A stretch of 64,000 nucleotides of DNA from NCBI GenBank assembly GCA_964570765.1, contig CAZMZF010000012.1, forward strand, positions 1 through 64,000, given 5' to 3'. Shown piece by piece: positions 35,184-44,279 of this stretch. A program made the position numbers and the translations under genes. How positions within the stretch are numbered: position 1 is the first letter of the stretch; every line of letters starts with the position of its first letter. This stretch comes from CAZMZF01 sp964570765. GTDB taxonomy: Bacteria; Zixibacteria; MSB-5A5; RBG-16-43-9. The notes under the pieces are model-generated. The model ran no database searches, was not told where the DNA came from, and saw nothing but the letters and a program-made list of their open reading frames with translations.

Positions 35184-35198
35184 TTTAGTATAACTTTT
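35184..35198. promoter_or_regulatory. candidate PrsR site upstream of the PorV-like gene
   Basis: The minus strand reads AAAAGTTATACTAAA (35184-35198), which resembles AAAAGTTATAACTTA at 32508-32522 and AAAAGTTGAACTTTA at 24341-24355. It lies roughly 102-108 bases above the -24 element. Assigned from similarity only; binding not shown. Confidence 0.45.
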
Positions 35199-35399
35199 AA
35201 ACGATAATTTTTAGGAAAATGTTGAACAATTTTCGGGTTATTATAGAAAATTTTTCCTCTATCCTTAAACTCCCAAAAGGATTAAAAGGATTGAACTTGT
35301 TTAAAACAGATACCTGAAAAAGAGCTGAAATGTTTGATAAATCAGGTAAATTATCCTGCTCAAGGCGGATGTAATTATCCGCCCTATATTTCCTGCTGG

Positions 35400-36600
35400 A
35401 TGATAACGTCCAGCGTCAGCCGCCGCCTGGCTCTGGCAAGACTCCTACCAAAAAAAAGAGCGCATGTTGCATAAAGGCGCGCGCATACCCGCGCCGCAAG
35501 GCGGTCGGCTACACGCCGGGTTTAGGTGCACCTGCCACTCACCAATCTGACTTTCATTACAACATAACTCAACTGATATATCGCAACCATGCAAAATTAA
35601 GATGTATCCAGAAATCTAGGTGAGCTGTATTACCAGTGATGACGCGGCAATGATGCTGCATGTAGCGAGATGTAACATGAACGCGTTTTTTCGTACATCA
35701 ATCATCCGGTCCGAGCACGAGTACTCGGTCCAAGATACGGTCACGATCTTCCACGCGAGTCCGCCTAAAAGCAGCGTGATTAGTGTCAGTGGGATTATTG
35801 ATGCTGAGAATACAGCAAGGAGTAACGTCGCGAAAAATAGCAGCGAGAGTGCGAGAACACCATAGCGGCCAGAGAAGCGCGGGCCAAAATCAATAACCAT
35901 CGTCTTGCGCCCTGCCTTTTCATCATCTACTCTACTAACGAGTTCGTCTATCCAAACCCACAAGCCGGTCGCGACAACTATCGGTAGCGAAGCAAGATAC
36001 ACCGTACGTGTGATGTCACCGACCTGGACAAGGTATGCTCCAAGAACAGGAATCATGCCAAGGCTTTCAGAGATGACGATCTCGCCGCCAACTCGCCGAC
36101 AGAAATTGAACGGCGGCGCGACGTAGAGCACACCCACGAAGAGCGCAGTAAGCCCGTAAACAATGAAGATGCTCCTGGGAACACCGTTGTGTAGAATCAG
36201 ACCGTTGTTTAGGTGCAGACCCAGGAGGCACGCCACAACGATGCACATACCTGCGTACCTTAGGAGCCGGGATTTAGGCCACTTGGTTGTGGACCTTTCT
36301 TCAAACCACGCTTGCAGGAACGAGAATCCGGCGTGGAATAAAACAGTTGCGAAAAGAAACTCAATGGCACCAAGCCACCTGAACGAGAAACCCGGTGGGC
36401 GGAGCCAGAATGGCAGCGTTGTGCCCACGAGCGCCGGAAGTAGGGAAGCAGTCCAGTAGCGGAATCCAGCGAAGTGGAGAAATCCAGAGATACCTTCAAA
36501 GGGTTCTCCTGCCGGAAGGTTGTCTTGCGCTATTTGGGTCATGTTCCTAACTATCCTTTTTGCCTAAGAATTCTTGTGCACCTAACATCCAGCACGAGCA
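35400..36600. other. GC-richer segment, probable horizontal acquisition
   Basis: Base composition rises sharply here compared with the AT-rich neighbours. It is bounded by TTAGGTGCAC (35522-35531) and its reverse complement GTGCACCTAA (36576-36585). A second word shared by both ends is TAACGTCCAGC (about 35403) and TAACATCCAGC (about 36583), in the same direction. The left part (35456-35530) is full of GCGC/GGCGG stems. No transposase or integrase gene is seen, so the transfer mechanism is unknown. The remaining 35093-35400 has no gene. Confidence 0.55.
35616..36542 (-). CDS. UbiA-family prenyltransferase homologue, first Asp motif degenerate
   Basis: A 308-residue polytopic membrane protein of the UbiA/MenA prenyltransferase superfamily with about nine helices. 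The second conserved motif is retained (VDDEKAGRKTMVIDFG), as in MenA-like D...DxxAGKRT. The first motif, normally NDxxDxxxD, reads HAGFSFLQAWFEERST, so the catalytic Asn and Asp residues are missing. Substrate and activity are therefore uncertain. Codon use and base composition differ from the neighbours. It lies between two inverted 10-bp words and downstream of the EamA/MFS genes but is probably not part of their operon. Confidence 0.75.
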   Translation of the reverse strand: MTQIAQDNLPAGEPFEGISGFLHFAGFRYWTASLLPALVGTTLPFWLRPPGFSFRWLGAIEFLFATVLFHAGFSFLQAWFEERSTTKWPKSRLLRYAGMCIVVACLLGLHLNNGLILHNGVPRSIFIVYGLTALFVGVLYVAPPFNFCRRVGGEIVISESLGMIPVLGAYLVQVGDITRTVYLASLPIVVATGLWVWIDELVSRVDDEKAGRKTMVIDFGPRFSGRYGVLALSLLFFATLLLAVFSASIIPLTLITLLLGGLAWKIVTVSWTEYSCSDRMIDVRKNAFMLHLATCSIIAASSLVIQLT

Positions 36601-36607
36601 AAAAAGA

Positions 36608-36970
36608 TTATTTCCCAATCAGTAAAACACCTATCAGAATCAACCCCATCCCAACCCATTTATATAAAGTAAAAGGCTCTTTGAAAACCTGCCAGGAGAA
36701 AAAAACTATCAAAACATATCCGGTGCTCATCATCAGAGGATAGGCAAAGGAAAGATAGGTCCGGGAAAGCACCACCATATATAAAGCCACGCTGGCTACA
36801 TAAGATGAAATACCCAGCAACACAAAAGGAGTAGACAAAAAAACCTTTTTAAAATTCACGATCAGCAAAAGCGGGTCAATCGCCCCAATTTTATTCATCC
36901 CAGCTTTTAAGAAGATATGCCCGCACACATTTAAAAGGATAGCTAAAAATATTATCACCCATTGAAGCAT
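36608..36970 (-). CDS. small four-helix transporter (SMR/EamA-like)
   Basis: A 120-residue protein with four hydrophobic helices, the size and pattern of small multidrug resistance or half EamA transporters. The third helix region reads RTYLSFAYPLMMSTGYVLIV and the last part ends KWVGMGLILIGVLLIG. The essential Glu of true SMR proteins (helix 1) is not evident, so the substrate cannot be assigned. A GGAGGT ribosome binding site precedes the ATG, and it follows the MFS gene by 16 bases, so the two are co-transcribed. Confidence 0.75.
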   Translation of the reverse strand: MLQWVIIFLAILLNVCGHIFLKAGMNKIGAIDPLLLIVNFKKVFLSTPFVLLGISSYVASVALYMVVLSRTYLSFAYPLMMSTGYVLIVFFSWQVFKEPFTLYKWVGMGLILIGVLLIGK

Positions 36971-36986
36971 AACTTTTTTACCTCCT

Positions 36987-38441
36987 TTATTTATTTTTCT
37001 TTACGCCAAAAGTTGACATTGCCCAATTAACTAAACTCCAGGTCTCCCTGCCTAAGGGAAGCCGATTGAAAAAAGTATACCCAACTTCCTCAATCATCTC
37101 CCGGGCAGGTATGCTTTTCGGTTCAAAAATCTTCCTCAAAAATAAAAGCCCGAATATTCTCCCTATTCCTGATATAACGAAAAGTATATGAAAATTAACA
37201 AAGTTCTGTCCTTTAAAGAAAAATCTAAACTCGCTTAAATATTGAGCAATAACCCCTCCAAGGGCTGAGGCTAAAAACAGAACCAATCCATTGGTAGCCG
37301 CAATTGCAGCCAAGTAGTAAACCCTACCTTTTTGTGGGGATAAGGCTAATACCACATTGAAAGAAGCCAGGGTAAATCCTGACCAGAAAATTCCTCCCAT
37401 AACCGCATCGATCCATAAGGGGAAAATATTCTCTGGGGTAACAAAAAGCCATAAAAATGGGATAAAGAAAATAAAAAAGAGATTGAAAATCATAACTGGC
37501 TTATTGCCATATTTATCAATCGCTTTCCCCCAGAGAGGCTGCATAAAAAGGCTTATGACCCCGGCTACGATGGAGAATAAAGAGATCAGATAGAAATCCA
37601 GATGAAGATTTCTGAGCATATGCGGAGTCCAGAAAGGGGCTGATATTCCGGTAACAAAAGACCAGTAGATAAAAAAATAGATCAAGCTTCTGAAATTTTT
37701 ATCCGCAAGCGGGATTTTCAGAGTCGAAACTAAACTTACTTCTTTATTATGAGGAATCATCTTGGGTTCAGGCTGTCGGTTTAGAAAAAATGCTGCTACC
37801 CAGGCGGATAAAACTGCTAAAAGGAAAACAAACGAGAGACCAGAACCGGTTGGGTTTTCTTTAATATGTTCGTAAATGAAGTCCGGCATATAAAAAGATA
37901 TGCCAAAGCCATCCGCTTTAAAATAATCTATGAGCTTAGCTCCAGCAAAATTCGCCCCCATAGTGATGAATCCCAGGATTGTATTTCTAAAACCGAAATA
38001 TCTTCCTCTTCTTTCTTCAGGTACCAAATCCGACATCCAGGAAAGCCAGGCAACTGCTACCAAATTAGCAATGGCGGAGGATAAGGACAAAAATAGCAGA
38101 AACATTACTATCTTGGTATGATGGCTTTGAGGGAAAAAAGGTAAAAAGACAAAAACCAAAAATATCGAGCGAAATAAGAGCGAACCGAATAAGTTGAACT
38201 TTTTTCTCTGTTTAAATTTTTCAACTATCAAAGCACCGGGAAGTTGAAAAGCCTGAGCTAAAAAGGGAAAAGCTGCCACCAGTCCTAACTGAAAATCGTT
38301 TGCCCCCAGGAAAAGCGCATACCCGGCTAAAAAAGGACCCGTGGTCAGAGCAATGAATATAGCTGCGAATGAACCTTCGTAAATCGAGATTCTTAGCCCC
38401 TTCTCTGTCTGCTTTTTATCTAACTCGGCCTGAGTGCTCAC
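36987..38441 (-). CDS. MFS transporter
   Basis: A 484-residue major facilitator with 12 helices. The N-terminus (KGLRISIYEGSFAAIFIALT) is followed by GANDFQLGLVAAFPFLAQ, LVPEERRGRYFGFRNTILGF and LWGKAIDKYGNKPVMIFNLF. The fusion of a long cytoplasmic loop in the middle is usual. The start is GTG at 38441. It forms a two-gene transcript with the small EamA-like transporter. Substrate unknown. Confidence 0.8.
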   Translation of the reverse strand: MSTQAELDKKQTEKGLRISIYEGSFAAIFIALTTGPFLAGYALFLGANDFQLGLVAAFPFLAQAFQLPGALIVEKFKQRKKFNLFGSLLFRSIFLVFVFLPFFPQSHHTKIVMFLLFLSLSSAIANLVAVAWLSWMSDLVPEERRGRYFGFRNTILGFITMGANFAGAKLIDYFKADGFGISFYMPDFIYEHIKENPTGSGLSFVFLLAVLSAWVAAFFLNRQPEPKMIPHNKEVSLVSTLKIPLADKNFRSLIYFFIYWSFVTGISAPFWTPHMLRNLHLDFYLISLFSIVAGVISLFMQPLWGKAIDKYGNKPVMIFNLFFIFFIPFLWLFVTPENIFPLWIDAVMGGIFWSGFTLASFNVVLALSPQKGRVYYLAAIAATNGLVLFLASALGGVIAQYLSEFRFFFKGQNFVNFHILFVISGIGRIFGLLFLRKIFEPKSIPAREMIEEVGYTFFNRLPLGRETWSLVNWAMSTFGVKKNK

Positions 38442-38665
38442 ATCTTTTTCGTTTACTGTGAATCTATACGAATTTCAGTGGAGAAAAATATCACTTAAAG
38501 TAGGTTAAGTAAAGTAGATTTTGCTATAATCCTACTCCTGGCATGGCTTCTCTTTTGTCTTAAGAATGATTTTGAATCAATCAGATTAGACTTTTATAGC
38601 TTTAAGTAGCCTATATGTCCAAGAATTTACCATTCTAAAAAACTTTATTTGAATTTCGATTAAGG

Positions 38666-38724
38666 TTGACAAGTTTATCAATTGTTTTTAATTTAAAAAT
38701 AAACCTCGAATTTTAAGCTCGAGG
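38666..38724 (+). promoter_or_regulatory. probable promoter and leader hairpin of the trehalose operon
   Basis: TTGACA (38666-38671) with a 17-base spacer and weak -10 TAATTT (38689-38694) is followed by a leader stem CCTCGA/TCGAGG (38704-38724). The 302-base gap from 38442 shows nothing else recognisable; it is AT-rich. Confidence 0.4.
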
Positions 38725-38743
38725 TAAGGAACAGGGTTATAAT

Positions 38744-40294
38744 GTGAAGTTTAACAAATTCGTTAGTAGAATAAAAGAGGCCGGTGATGCGGCTATAAAG
38801 AAAGCTTTACTCAAAAGCGGGAGGAATATGCCTTCTCATCAGAGCCTGGTCGATTTGATTCGTAAAAAACTTTCCATCTCAAAATTTATCATAGTGTCTA
38901 ATAGAGAGCCCTATCTACACTTCTATGAAGGAGATACCATCCGCCATATACGCTATGCCAGCGGTTTGACTATTGCCTTAGATTCAATCGCCCGAACAAG
39001 TCAGGGTATCTGGGTCGCACACGGAAGCGGGGATGCGGATATGGATACTGCAGATGATAAAGGAAGGATTATGGTGCCACCTGAAGAGCCCCAATACACT
39101 TTAAAAAGGATCCGGCTTTCCAAGGAGGAGGATAATGGATATTACTATGGTTTTTCCAATCAGGTCTTGTGGCCCCTTTGTCATGTGGCTTATGTTCGTC
39201 CAAGATTTGAACTGGAATACTGGAACTATTATCAGAAGGTTAATCAGCTTTTTGCCCGGGCAGTGATCGAGGAAGCAAAAGGAGAAAAAGGGCTGGTCTT
39301 TTTACAGGATTATCATTTAGCCTTATGTTCCCGTTATATAAAAGAGCTCGACCCTAATCTGACCACTATCCTTTTCTGGCATATTCCCTGGCCCAATCCT
39401 GAGATCTTCCGGATCTGCCCCTGGAAAAAAGAACTGTTAGAAGGTCTTCTATCTAATGATATCTTGGGTTTTCATCTCCAGTATCATGCAGATAATTTCC
39501 TGAAAACCGTAGCCTTAGAATTAGAAGCCAAAATGGATTATGAGAAATGGGCGGTCATCCGAGGAGAAAAAAGCTGTTTGGTTAAATCCTATCCTATCAG
39601 TGTAGATTTCGAGAAAATCTCCTCAGAGGCAGAAAAATGGGAGATCGAAAAACAGATCCAGGGATTAAAAAAATATTATCGGCTTAAAGATTCCCATATA
39701 GGAATAGGCGTGGACCGAATCGACTATACTAAAGGTATTCCGGAAAGACTTAAAGCCTTAGATCGGTTCCTGGAAAAATATCCACAATATCAGAAAAAAT
39801 TGACCTTTATCCAGATCGCAGTCCCCAGTCGAGTCCATTTAGATGAATATCAGGATATGATCGATCAAATCGAGAAATTGGTGGAGGATATAAACTGGAA
39901 ATATTCACAAGGGCACTGGTCTCCTATCATCTATATTAAAAAGCATTACGATTTCAAGGAGATCATCCCCTTTTACAAGATGGCAGATTTCTGCATTGTC
40001 AGCTCCCTGCACGATGGAATGAACTTAGTAGCTAAAGAATATATATCCTCCAAGACTGATTTAAACGGAGTGCTAATACTAAGTCGCTTTACCGGTTCAT
40101 CTCGGGAATTAGAACAAGCACTCCTCATTAATCCCTACGATATAGAAAAATTTGCAGAAATTATCAGAGAAGCGGTGGAGATGGGAAAAGAAGAGAAGAT
40201 ATCGCGGATGAAGAGGATGCGGGAGACACTTTCCGAGAATACCATCTATCACTGGGCTGAGAAGATAATCAGCGACTTAGTTAAACTGGGGTAA
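38744..40294 (+). CDS. otsA: trehalose-6-phosphate synthase-like GT20 glycosyltransferase
   Basis: A 516-residue GT20 enzyme; OtsA makes trehalose-6-phosphate from a nucleotide-glucose and glucose-6-phosphate. Conserved parts are IIVSNREPYL, FLQDYHLALCSRYI, FWHIPWPNPEIF, SNDILGFHLQYH, GVDRIDYTKGIPERL and DGMNLVAKEYI. Two family motifs are altered: the loop usually GGL reads YASGLTIAL, and the stretch usually WIGWSG reads WVAHGSGDAD, suggesting a subfamily with a modified acceptor or donor site. About 60 extra residues precede the core. The GTG start is inferred. First gene of a plus-strand operon. Confidence 0.85.
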   Translation: MKFNKFVSRIKEAGDAAIKKALLKSGRNMPSHQSLVDLIRKKLSISKFIIVSNREPYLHFYEGDTIRHIRYASGLTIALDSIARTSQGIWVAHGSGDADMDTADDKGRIMVPPEEPQYTLKRIRLSKEEDNGYYYGFSNQVLWPLCHVAYVRPRFELEYWNYYQKVNQLFARAVIEEAKGEKGLVFLQDYHLALCSRYIKELDPNLTTILFWHIPWPNPEIFRICPWKKELLEGLLSNDILGFHLQYHADNFLKTVALELEAKMDYEKWAVIRGEKSCLVKSYPISVDFEKISSEAEKWEIEKQIQGLKKYYRLKDSHIGIGVDRIDYTKGIPERLKALDRFLEKYPQYQKKLTFIQIAVPSRVHLDEYQDMIDQIEKLVEDINWKYSQGHWSPIIYIKKHYDFKEIIPFYKMADFCIVSSLHDGMNLVAKEYISSKTDLNGVLILSRFTGSSRELEQALLINPYDIEKFAEIIREAVEMGKEEKISRMKRMRETLSENTIYHWAEKIISDLVKLG

Positions 40295-40303
40295 AATTTA
40301 TTT

Positions 40304-41113
40304 ATGCAATATTTTTTGGGGAAAGAATTCATCCAAAATTTAAAGGAAAAAATTAAAAAAGCTGAAAGGATTTTTCTCTTTTTAGACTTTGACGGGACTT
40401 TAACCTCAATCCAAAAGACTCCGGACTTGGCTTTGCTCTCCTCATCAACCCGGAAGATTTTGCAGAGTTTATCTTCTTTCCCTCAGATAATCTTGACCAT
40501 CATAAGTGGCCGAGCGTTAGAAGAAATCAAAAAGTTGGTCAGCCTAGAAACCTTGAATTATGTGGGGAATCATGGTTTGGAGATCAAAACCAGATCTTTT
40601 CAGGATAAGATTCCTCAGAGTCGGAATATAAGGAAAAAGATGGCTTCATTCTATCAAAAGATCAAAAAGAGAACGTGGAGGTTTTTAGGAATCTTGATAG
40701 AGAACAAAGGGCTAACTTTAAGTATTCATTATCGATTAGTTGAAAAAGATAATATTCCGGAGTTGAAAAAAGAAGTTGATTTACTCATTTCCTCTTTTAA
40801 AAGAAGTTATGAGCTAAGAGAAGGAAAGAAAGTACTGGAGATAAGACCTAGGACTAAAAGGAATAAAGGCTGGGCTGTGAATATGATAATCAGACAGTAT
40901 AGTTCCAGAAAAAAACTAAGAGACCTGTATTTTTATTTCGGCGATGATCTGACTGATGAGGATGCATTTGAATTGACAAACTCTAAAGGAGGCTATAGCA
41001 TCCTGGTCGACAGAGGGTGTAGAGATTCACAAGCCCATTACTATCTGAAAGGTCCTGAAGAGGTTCGCCTCTTTTTGGGCTGGTTGAAGGAGAAAACAAT
41101 CAAAAAATACTAA
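40304..41113 (+). CDS. otsB: trehalose-6-phosphate phosphatase
   Basis: A 269-residue HAD-superfamily phosphatase that removes the phosphate from trehalose-6-phosphate. HAD motif I is FLDFDGTLTSIQ (about residue 27), motif II is TIISGRALEE, and the cap region has NHGLEI, followed by EIRPRTKRNKGWAV and YFGDDLTDEDAF (motif IV). It follows otsA by 9 bases and is therefore co-translated or co-transcribed. Length is normal. Confidence 0.93.
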   Translation: MQYFLGKEFIQNLKEKIKKAERIFLFLDFDGTLTSIQKTPDLALLSSSTRKILQSLSSFPQIILTIISGRALEEIKKLVSLETLNYVGNHGLEIKTRSFQDKIPQSRNIRKKMASFYQKIKKRTWRFLGILIENKGLTLSIHYRLVEKDNIPELKKEVDLLISSFKRSYELREGKKVLEIRPRTKRNKGWAVNMIIRQYSSRKKLRDLYFYFGDDLTDEDAFELTNSKGGYSILVDRGCRDSQAHYYLKGPEEVRLFLGWLKEKTIKKY

Positions 41114-41150
41114 TAAACCTTTAAACTATAACCTATCTCAGGAGGGGAAA

Positions 41151-41825
41151 ATGCCAGAGAATCTAAGTCAATTTTTTGAGAGGCTGGGGGAAATCTTAAT
41201 CAGCATCTTGAATTTTCTACCCACTTTGATTTTAGCACTAATTCTTCTTTTCCTGGGCTGGCTCTTAGCTAAACTGGTTCGCCTCTTAGTGATAAAACTT
41301 TTGAATGTTTTCAAATTTGATCATTTGATAAAAAAAGGTCCTCAGGACGAGATTAGGGAAAAGGACCGGATTAAAGCTAAGGAGCTGATAGGAAATCTCT
41401 TTTACTGGTTTTTAATCTTTGTACTTTTGATTGTGGTGCTGGATGTGTTAGGTTTGAATATAGGGGGTCTGGTCTTAAATCGTATTCTGGAGATACTGCC
41501 GGGGATATTTGTAGCTATAATGATTTTGATCCTTGGACTGGTCCTGGCCATTTTCACTGGAGAAATCGCCCATGCTTTTTTGCTAACCACCAAAATCAAA
41601 CATCCTCACATCTGGGTACGTGGGATAAGATGGTTAACTTTAGCCTTTGTCGTGGTCCTGGCTTTAGAGCAGTTAGGGCTGGCAGCTCATTTGGTGATCA
41701 ATTTGATACTAACCTTAGCTGGGGCAATAGCCTTATCATTAGCTTTAGCCTTTGGACTGGGATGTAAAGATATTGCTAAGGACATAATAATCGAGTTCTT
41801 TAAGAAGGAAGAGGAAGATAAATAA
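41151..41825 (+). CDS. CmpX-type membrane protein with conserved TM helices
   Basis: A 224-residue protein with five to six hydrophobic helices. It resembles the TM-helix repeat family (CmpX-like) related to mechanosensitive channels: ILNFLPTLILALILLFLGWL, KELIGNLFYWFLIFVLLIVV, then GIFVAIMILILGLVLAIFTG. No beta domain of true MscS is present. An AGGAGGGGAAA ribosome binding site precedes ATG. In the trehalose operon it could help release or sense osmotic stress, but that is inference from position. Confidence 0.75.
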   Translation: MPENLSQFFERLGEILISILNFLPTLILALILLFLGWLLAKLVRLLVIKLLNVFKFDHLIKKGPQDEIREKDRIKAKELIGNLFYWFLIFVLLIVVLDVLGLNIGGLVLNRILEILPGIFVAIMILILGLVLAIFTGEIAHAFLLTTKIKHPHIWVRGIRWLTLAFVVVLALEQLGLAAHLVINLILTLAGAIALSLALAFGLGCKDIAKDIIIEFFKKEEEDK

Positions 41826-41827
41826 AT

Positions 41828-42610
41828 ATGGCAAAATCTCCAAAGGTTACTCCTTTCAGGTTTTTTACATCAGTCCCATTGGTAGAGCTCACCGGTCAGA
41901 AAGCTAAAAATCTTAAAGAACTTAAGGAGATAATCGAGGTAATCGATGGCTCATCCATCTATTTCCATACGCATCATTATGTTCGAGAACATCACTTTCT
42001 CTCCGAGGAATATCCTTCAGATTTTGCCTACTGGGTGGCGGAGGTTCTTCAGGAAAAACCCTTAGGGGAAAAATTAGCCATCCTGGATCTGCGAGATTTT
42101 CCCACTATCCGTTCTTTGAGGGAGAAAATCTTAGAGCTAATCCAGGACTATCTATATAAAAGTAGAAGGATTAGAGATGTACAGCCAGGACTGGAGTTCC
42201 ATTTTTGCAAAACCGTTAGCATCATAATCTCCACTCCCTATCAGGCAAGCGACCTTTCGGAATTCAGAAGAGCTCTGGAAAAGGTGGATATTCATTCTCT
42301 TTATTACCATCTTATGGAATACCGGATCAGGGAGAGCGGAGAGTCGAATGACTTTTCTAAATGGATTAGGGAGAACTTGGACAAGGAAGTCTTAGCAAAA
42401 GCCATAGAGGATTTAGACCCTTATTTTTATCCTTTGGAGCAGACCAAAGAAAAGATCCTGAAGATCTTAGCTCGGGAAAGATACTTTGAGCGAGTAAAAC
42501 ATAAGCTTTCCAGCTACACCACCAGCACTGAGGTTGGTAAATTCCTTAAAAGTAAGAAAGGTTTTAACCAGCTTAAGGCCGGCTTCCAGAAGTTAATGGG
42601 CGGGGAGTAG
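41828..42610 (+). CDS. DUF5752 family protein
   Basis: A 260-residue protein with signature segments TPFRFFTSVPLVELTGQKAK, GSSIYFHTHHYVREHHFLS, and DFAYWVAEVLQEKPLGEKLA, which I recognise as the DUF5752 family, commonly found next to trehalose-related glycosyltransferases. It has His-rich loops that could bind a metal. No catalytic role is known. It follows the CmpX-like gene by 2 bases and precedes the treT-like gene by 5 bases, so it is certainly part of the operon. A regulatory or scaffold role is possible. Confidence 0.8.
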   Translation: MAKSPKVTPFRFFTSVPLVELTGQKAKNLKELKEIIEVIDGSSIYFHTHHYVREHHFLSEEYPSDFAYWVAEVLQEKPLGEKLAILDLRDFPTIRSLREKILELIQDYLYKSRRIRDVQPGLEFHFCKTVSIIISTPYQASDLSEFRRALEKVDIHSLYYHLMEYRIRESGESNDFSKWIRENLDKEVLAKAIEDLDPYFYPLEQTKEKILKILARERYFERVKHKLSSYTTSTEVGKFLKSKKGFNQLKAGFQKLMGGE

Positions 42611-42615
42611 CTCTT

Positions 42616-43845
42616 ATGTATAAGAATATCTTGGAATACGGAAAAGTCATTGGTCAGCAGACCCTGGAGACTATCTTCAGAATAGCTGAGCGACTTTCAG
42701 ACAAAAGGATAAAGATGGTCAACTCCACTGCTGTGGGGGGTGGGGTGGCTGAGATCCTTAATCGTTTGGTTCCCCTGCTGAATGAATTAGGGGTTGAGAC
42801 TCACTGGGAGGTGATCAAGGGGAATGAGGAGTTCTTCAATATAACCAAAACCATTCACAATAGCCTGCATGGTAAAGAAGAACCTATAACCCCTCAGATG
42901 AAAGAGGTCTTCTTAGAGGTGAATCGTGCCAATGTTCAACTCATGAATTTCGACGAAGATTATATCTTCATTCACGATCCTCAGCCTATTGCTCTGGTCG
43001 AAGAAAAAAATAACCATAATGCTAAGTGGATCTGGCGTTGCCATATCGATGTCTCCTCCCCTTATGAGCCGGTCTGGAACTTTATAAAAAACTATGTGGA
43101 AAAGTATGATGTTTCTATCTTCTCCGCTCCAAGTTTTGCCCATGAGCTGAAAATCCCTCAGTATCAGATCTCCCCCTCCATAGACCCCTTGAGCTTGAAA
43201 AACCGAGAGGTGTCTCTAAGGGAAATCGAAAATTTATTACAGAGATATAAAATTGACCCAGAGCGTCCTATCATTACCCAGATCTCCAGATTCGATAAGC
43301 TCAAGGATCCTTTGGGAGTGATCGAGACTTATAAATTGGTGAAAAAAAGCATCGACTGTCAGCTAATCTTAGCTGGAGGAACTGCAACCGATGACCCAGA
43401 GTCAGTGGAGATCTTGCCTCAGGTATTATCCCGGGTAGAAGGAGACCCTGATGTCCATATAATCGAGCTTCCTCCAAATTCCGATTTAAAGGTAAATATC
43501 TTACAGCGGGCTTCGACCATAATTCTTCAAAAATCTTTAAAAGAGGGATTCGCCTTAACTGTAACTGAGGCTTTATGGAAGAAAAAACCAGTGGTGGCTT
43601 CTGCAGTAGGAGGTATACCTTTGCAGGTGATTCATAACCACACCGGGCTTTTAGTCCATTCGATTGAGGGCGCCGCTTATAAGATCAGATATCTTCTGAA
43701 TAATCCCAACTTAGCAAAAAGATTAGGAGAAAATGGATATCAGCATGTCCGGCATAACTTTTTGATCACCCGCCATCTGAGAGACTATCTATTACTCCTC
43801 ATAGCCTTGAATCATCCCAATCAGAGCATAATCAATTTGGGATGA
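42616..43845 (+). CDS. trehalose synthase-like GT4 glycosyltransferase (TreT type)
   Basis: A 409-residue GT4-type glycosyltransferase. The N-terminal region (VNSTAVGGGVAEILNRLVPL) and FIHDPQPIALVEEKN, WIWRCHIDVSSPYEPVW match the TreT family, which joins NDP-glucose with glucose to form trehalose in one step. The C-terminal half has SRFDKLKDPLGVIE and the donor site EGFALTVTEALWKKKPVVAS. It is the last gene of the operon. A second trehalose route next to OtsA/OtsB is notable. Donor sugar unproven. Confidence 0.85.
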   Translation: MYKNILEYGKVIGQQTLETIFRIAERLSDKRIKMVNSTAVGGGVAEILNRLVPLLNELGVETHWEVIKGNEEFFNITKTIHNSLHGKEEPITPQMKEVFLEVNRANVQLMNFDEDYIFIHDPQPIALVEEKNNHNAKWIWRCHIDVSSPYEPVWNFIKNYVEKYDVSIFSAPSFAHELKIPQYQISPSIDPLSLKNREVSLREIENLLQRYKIDPERPIITQISRFDKLKDPLGVIETYKLVKKSIDCQLILAGGTATDDPESVEILPQVLSRVEGDPDVHIIELPPNSDLKVNILQRASTIILQKSLKEGFALTVTEALWKKKPVVASAVGGIPLQVIHNHTGLLVHSIEGAAYKIRYLLNNPNLAKRLGENGYQHVRHNFLITRHLRDYLLLLIALNHPNQSIINLG

Positions 43846-43854
43846 ATTTGAGCC

Positions 43855-44086
43855 TGTAGTTGCTCGATTTATCGAGCCAAAAAAGCCCAATAAATTGGGC
43901 AACTACAATTATCTTGCTGCGGGTGGCACCCTCAAACTCGTTTGAGGGTGAGCCGAGAAGATCTTTTGCAGTCCAGTTTTAATGCTCTACTCAGCAGGCT
44001 CGATCCAACGTTACCTCAAGAGAGGCAACGCTACATTTCAGGCAACAACAATATTACAAAGCTCCCAATACATTGGGCAACTACAC
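43855..44086. repeat. small TIR element and hairpins after the trehalose operon
   Basis: TGTAGTTGC (43855-43863) and GCAACTACA (43899-43907) bound a 53-base element with two internal hairpins (GCTCGATTTATCGAGC and CCCAATAAATTGGG). CACCCTCAAACTCGTTTGAGGGTG follows at about 43927-43950. A partial copy of the right arm (CCAATACATTGGGCAACTACA) is at 44064-44084. No gene in 43942-44232. Confidence 0.7.
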
Positions 44087-44279
44087 GAAATTTGATAAAA
44101 GTTAATAATCTATCAATTCTTTTTATTATAAAATCATCAATTAGCTTTTTAAAAACCCGCGGACTGAAAGACTCGCGTTTTTGGCGAATTCCGCAATCCG
44201 TTGACATTTTGATAAATATGGCAAAAACTTAAGAGCCTTTTACGTAAACACTGCAGAAATCCGTATATTTACTTGTATT

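Noticed and set aside
35400..35615. Integron attC-like site beside the UbiA gene
   Set aside because: GTTTAGGT does not fit the GTTRRRY core, the two arms are not complementary in the way attC needs, and no integrase is present.
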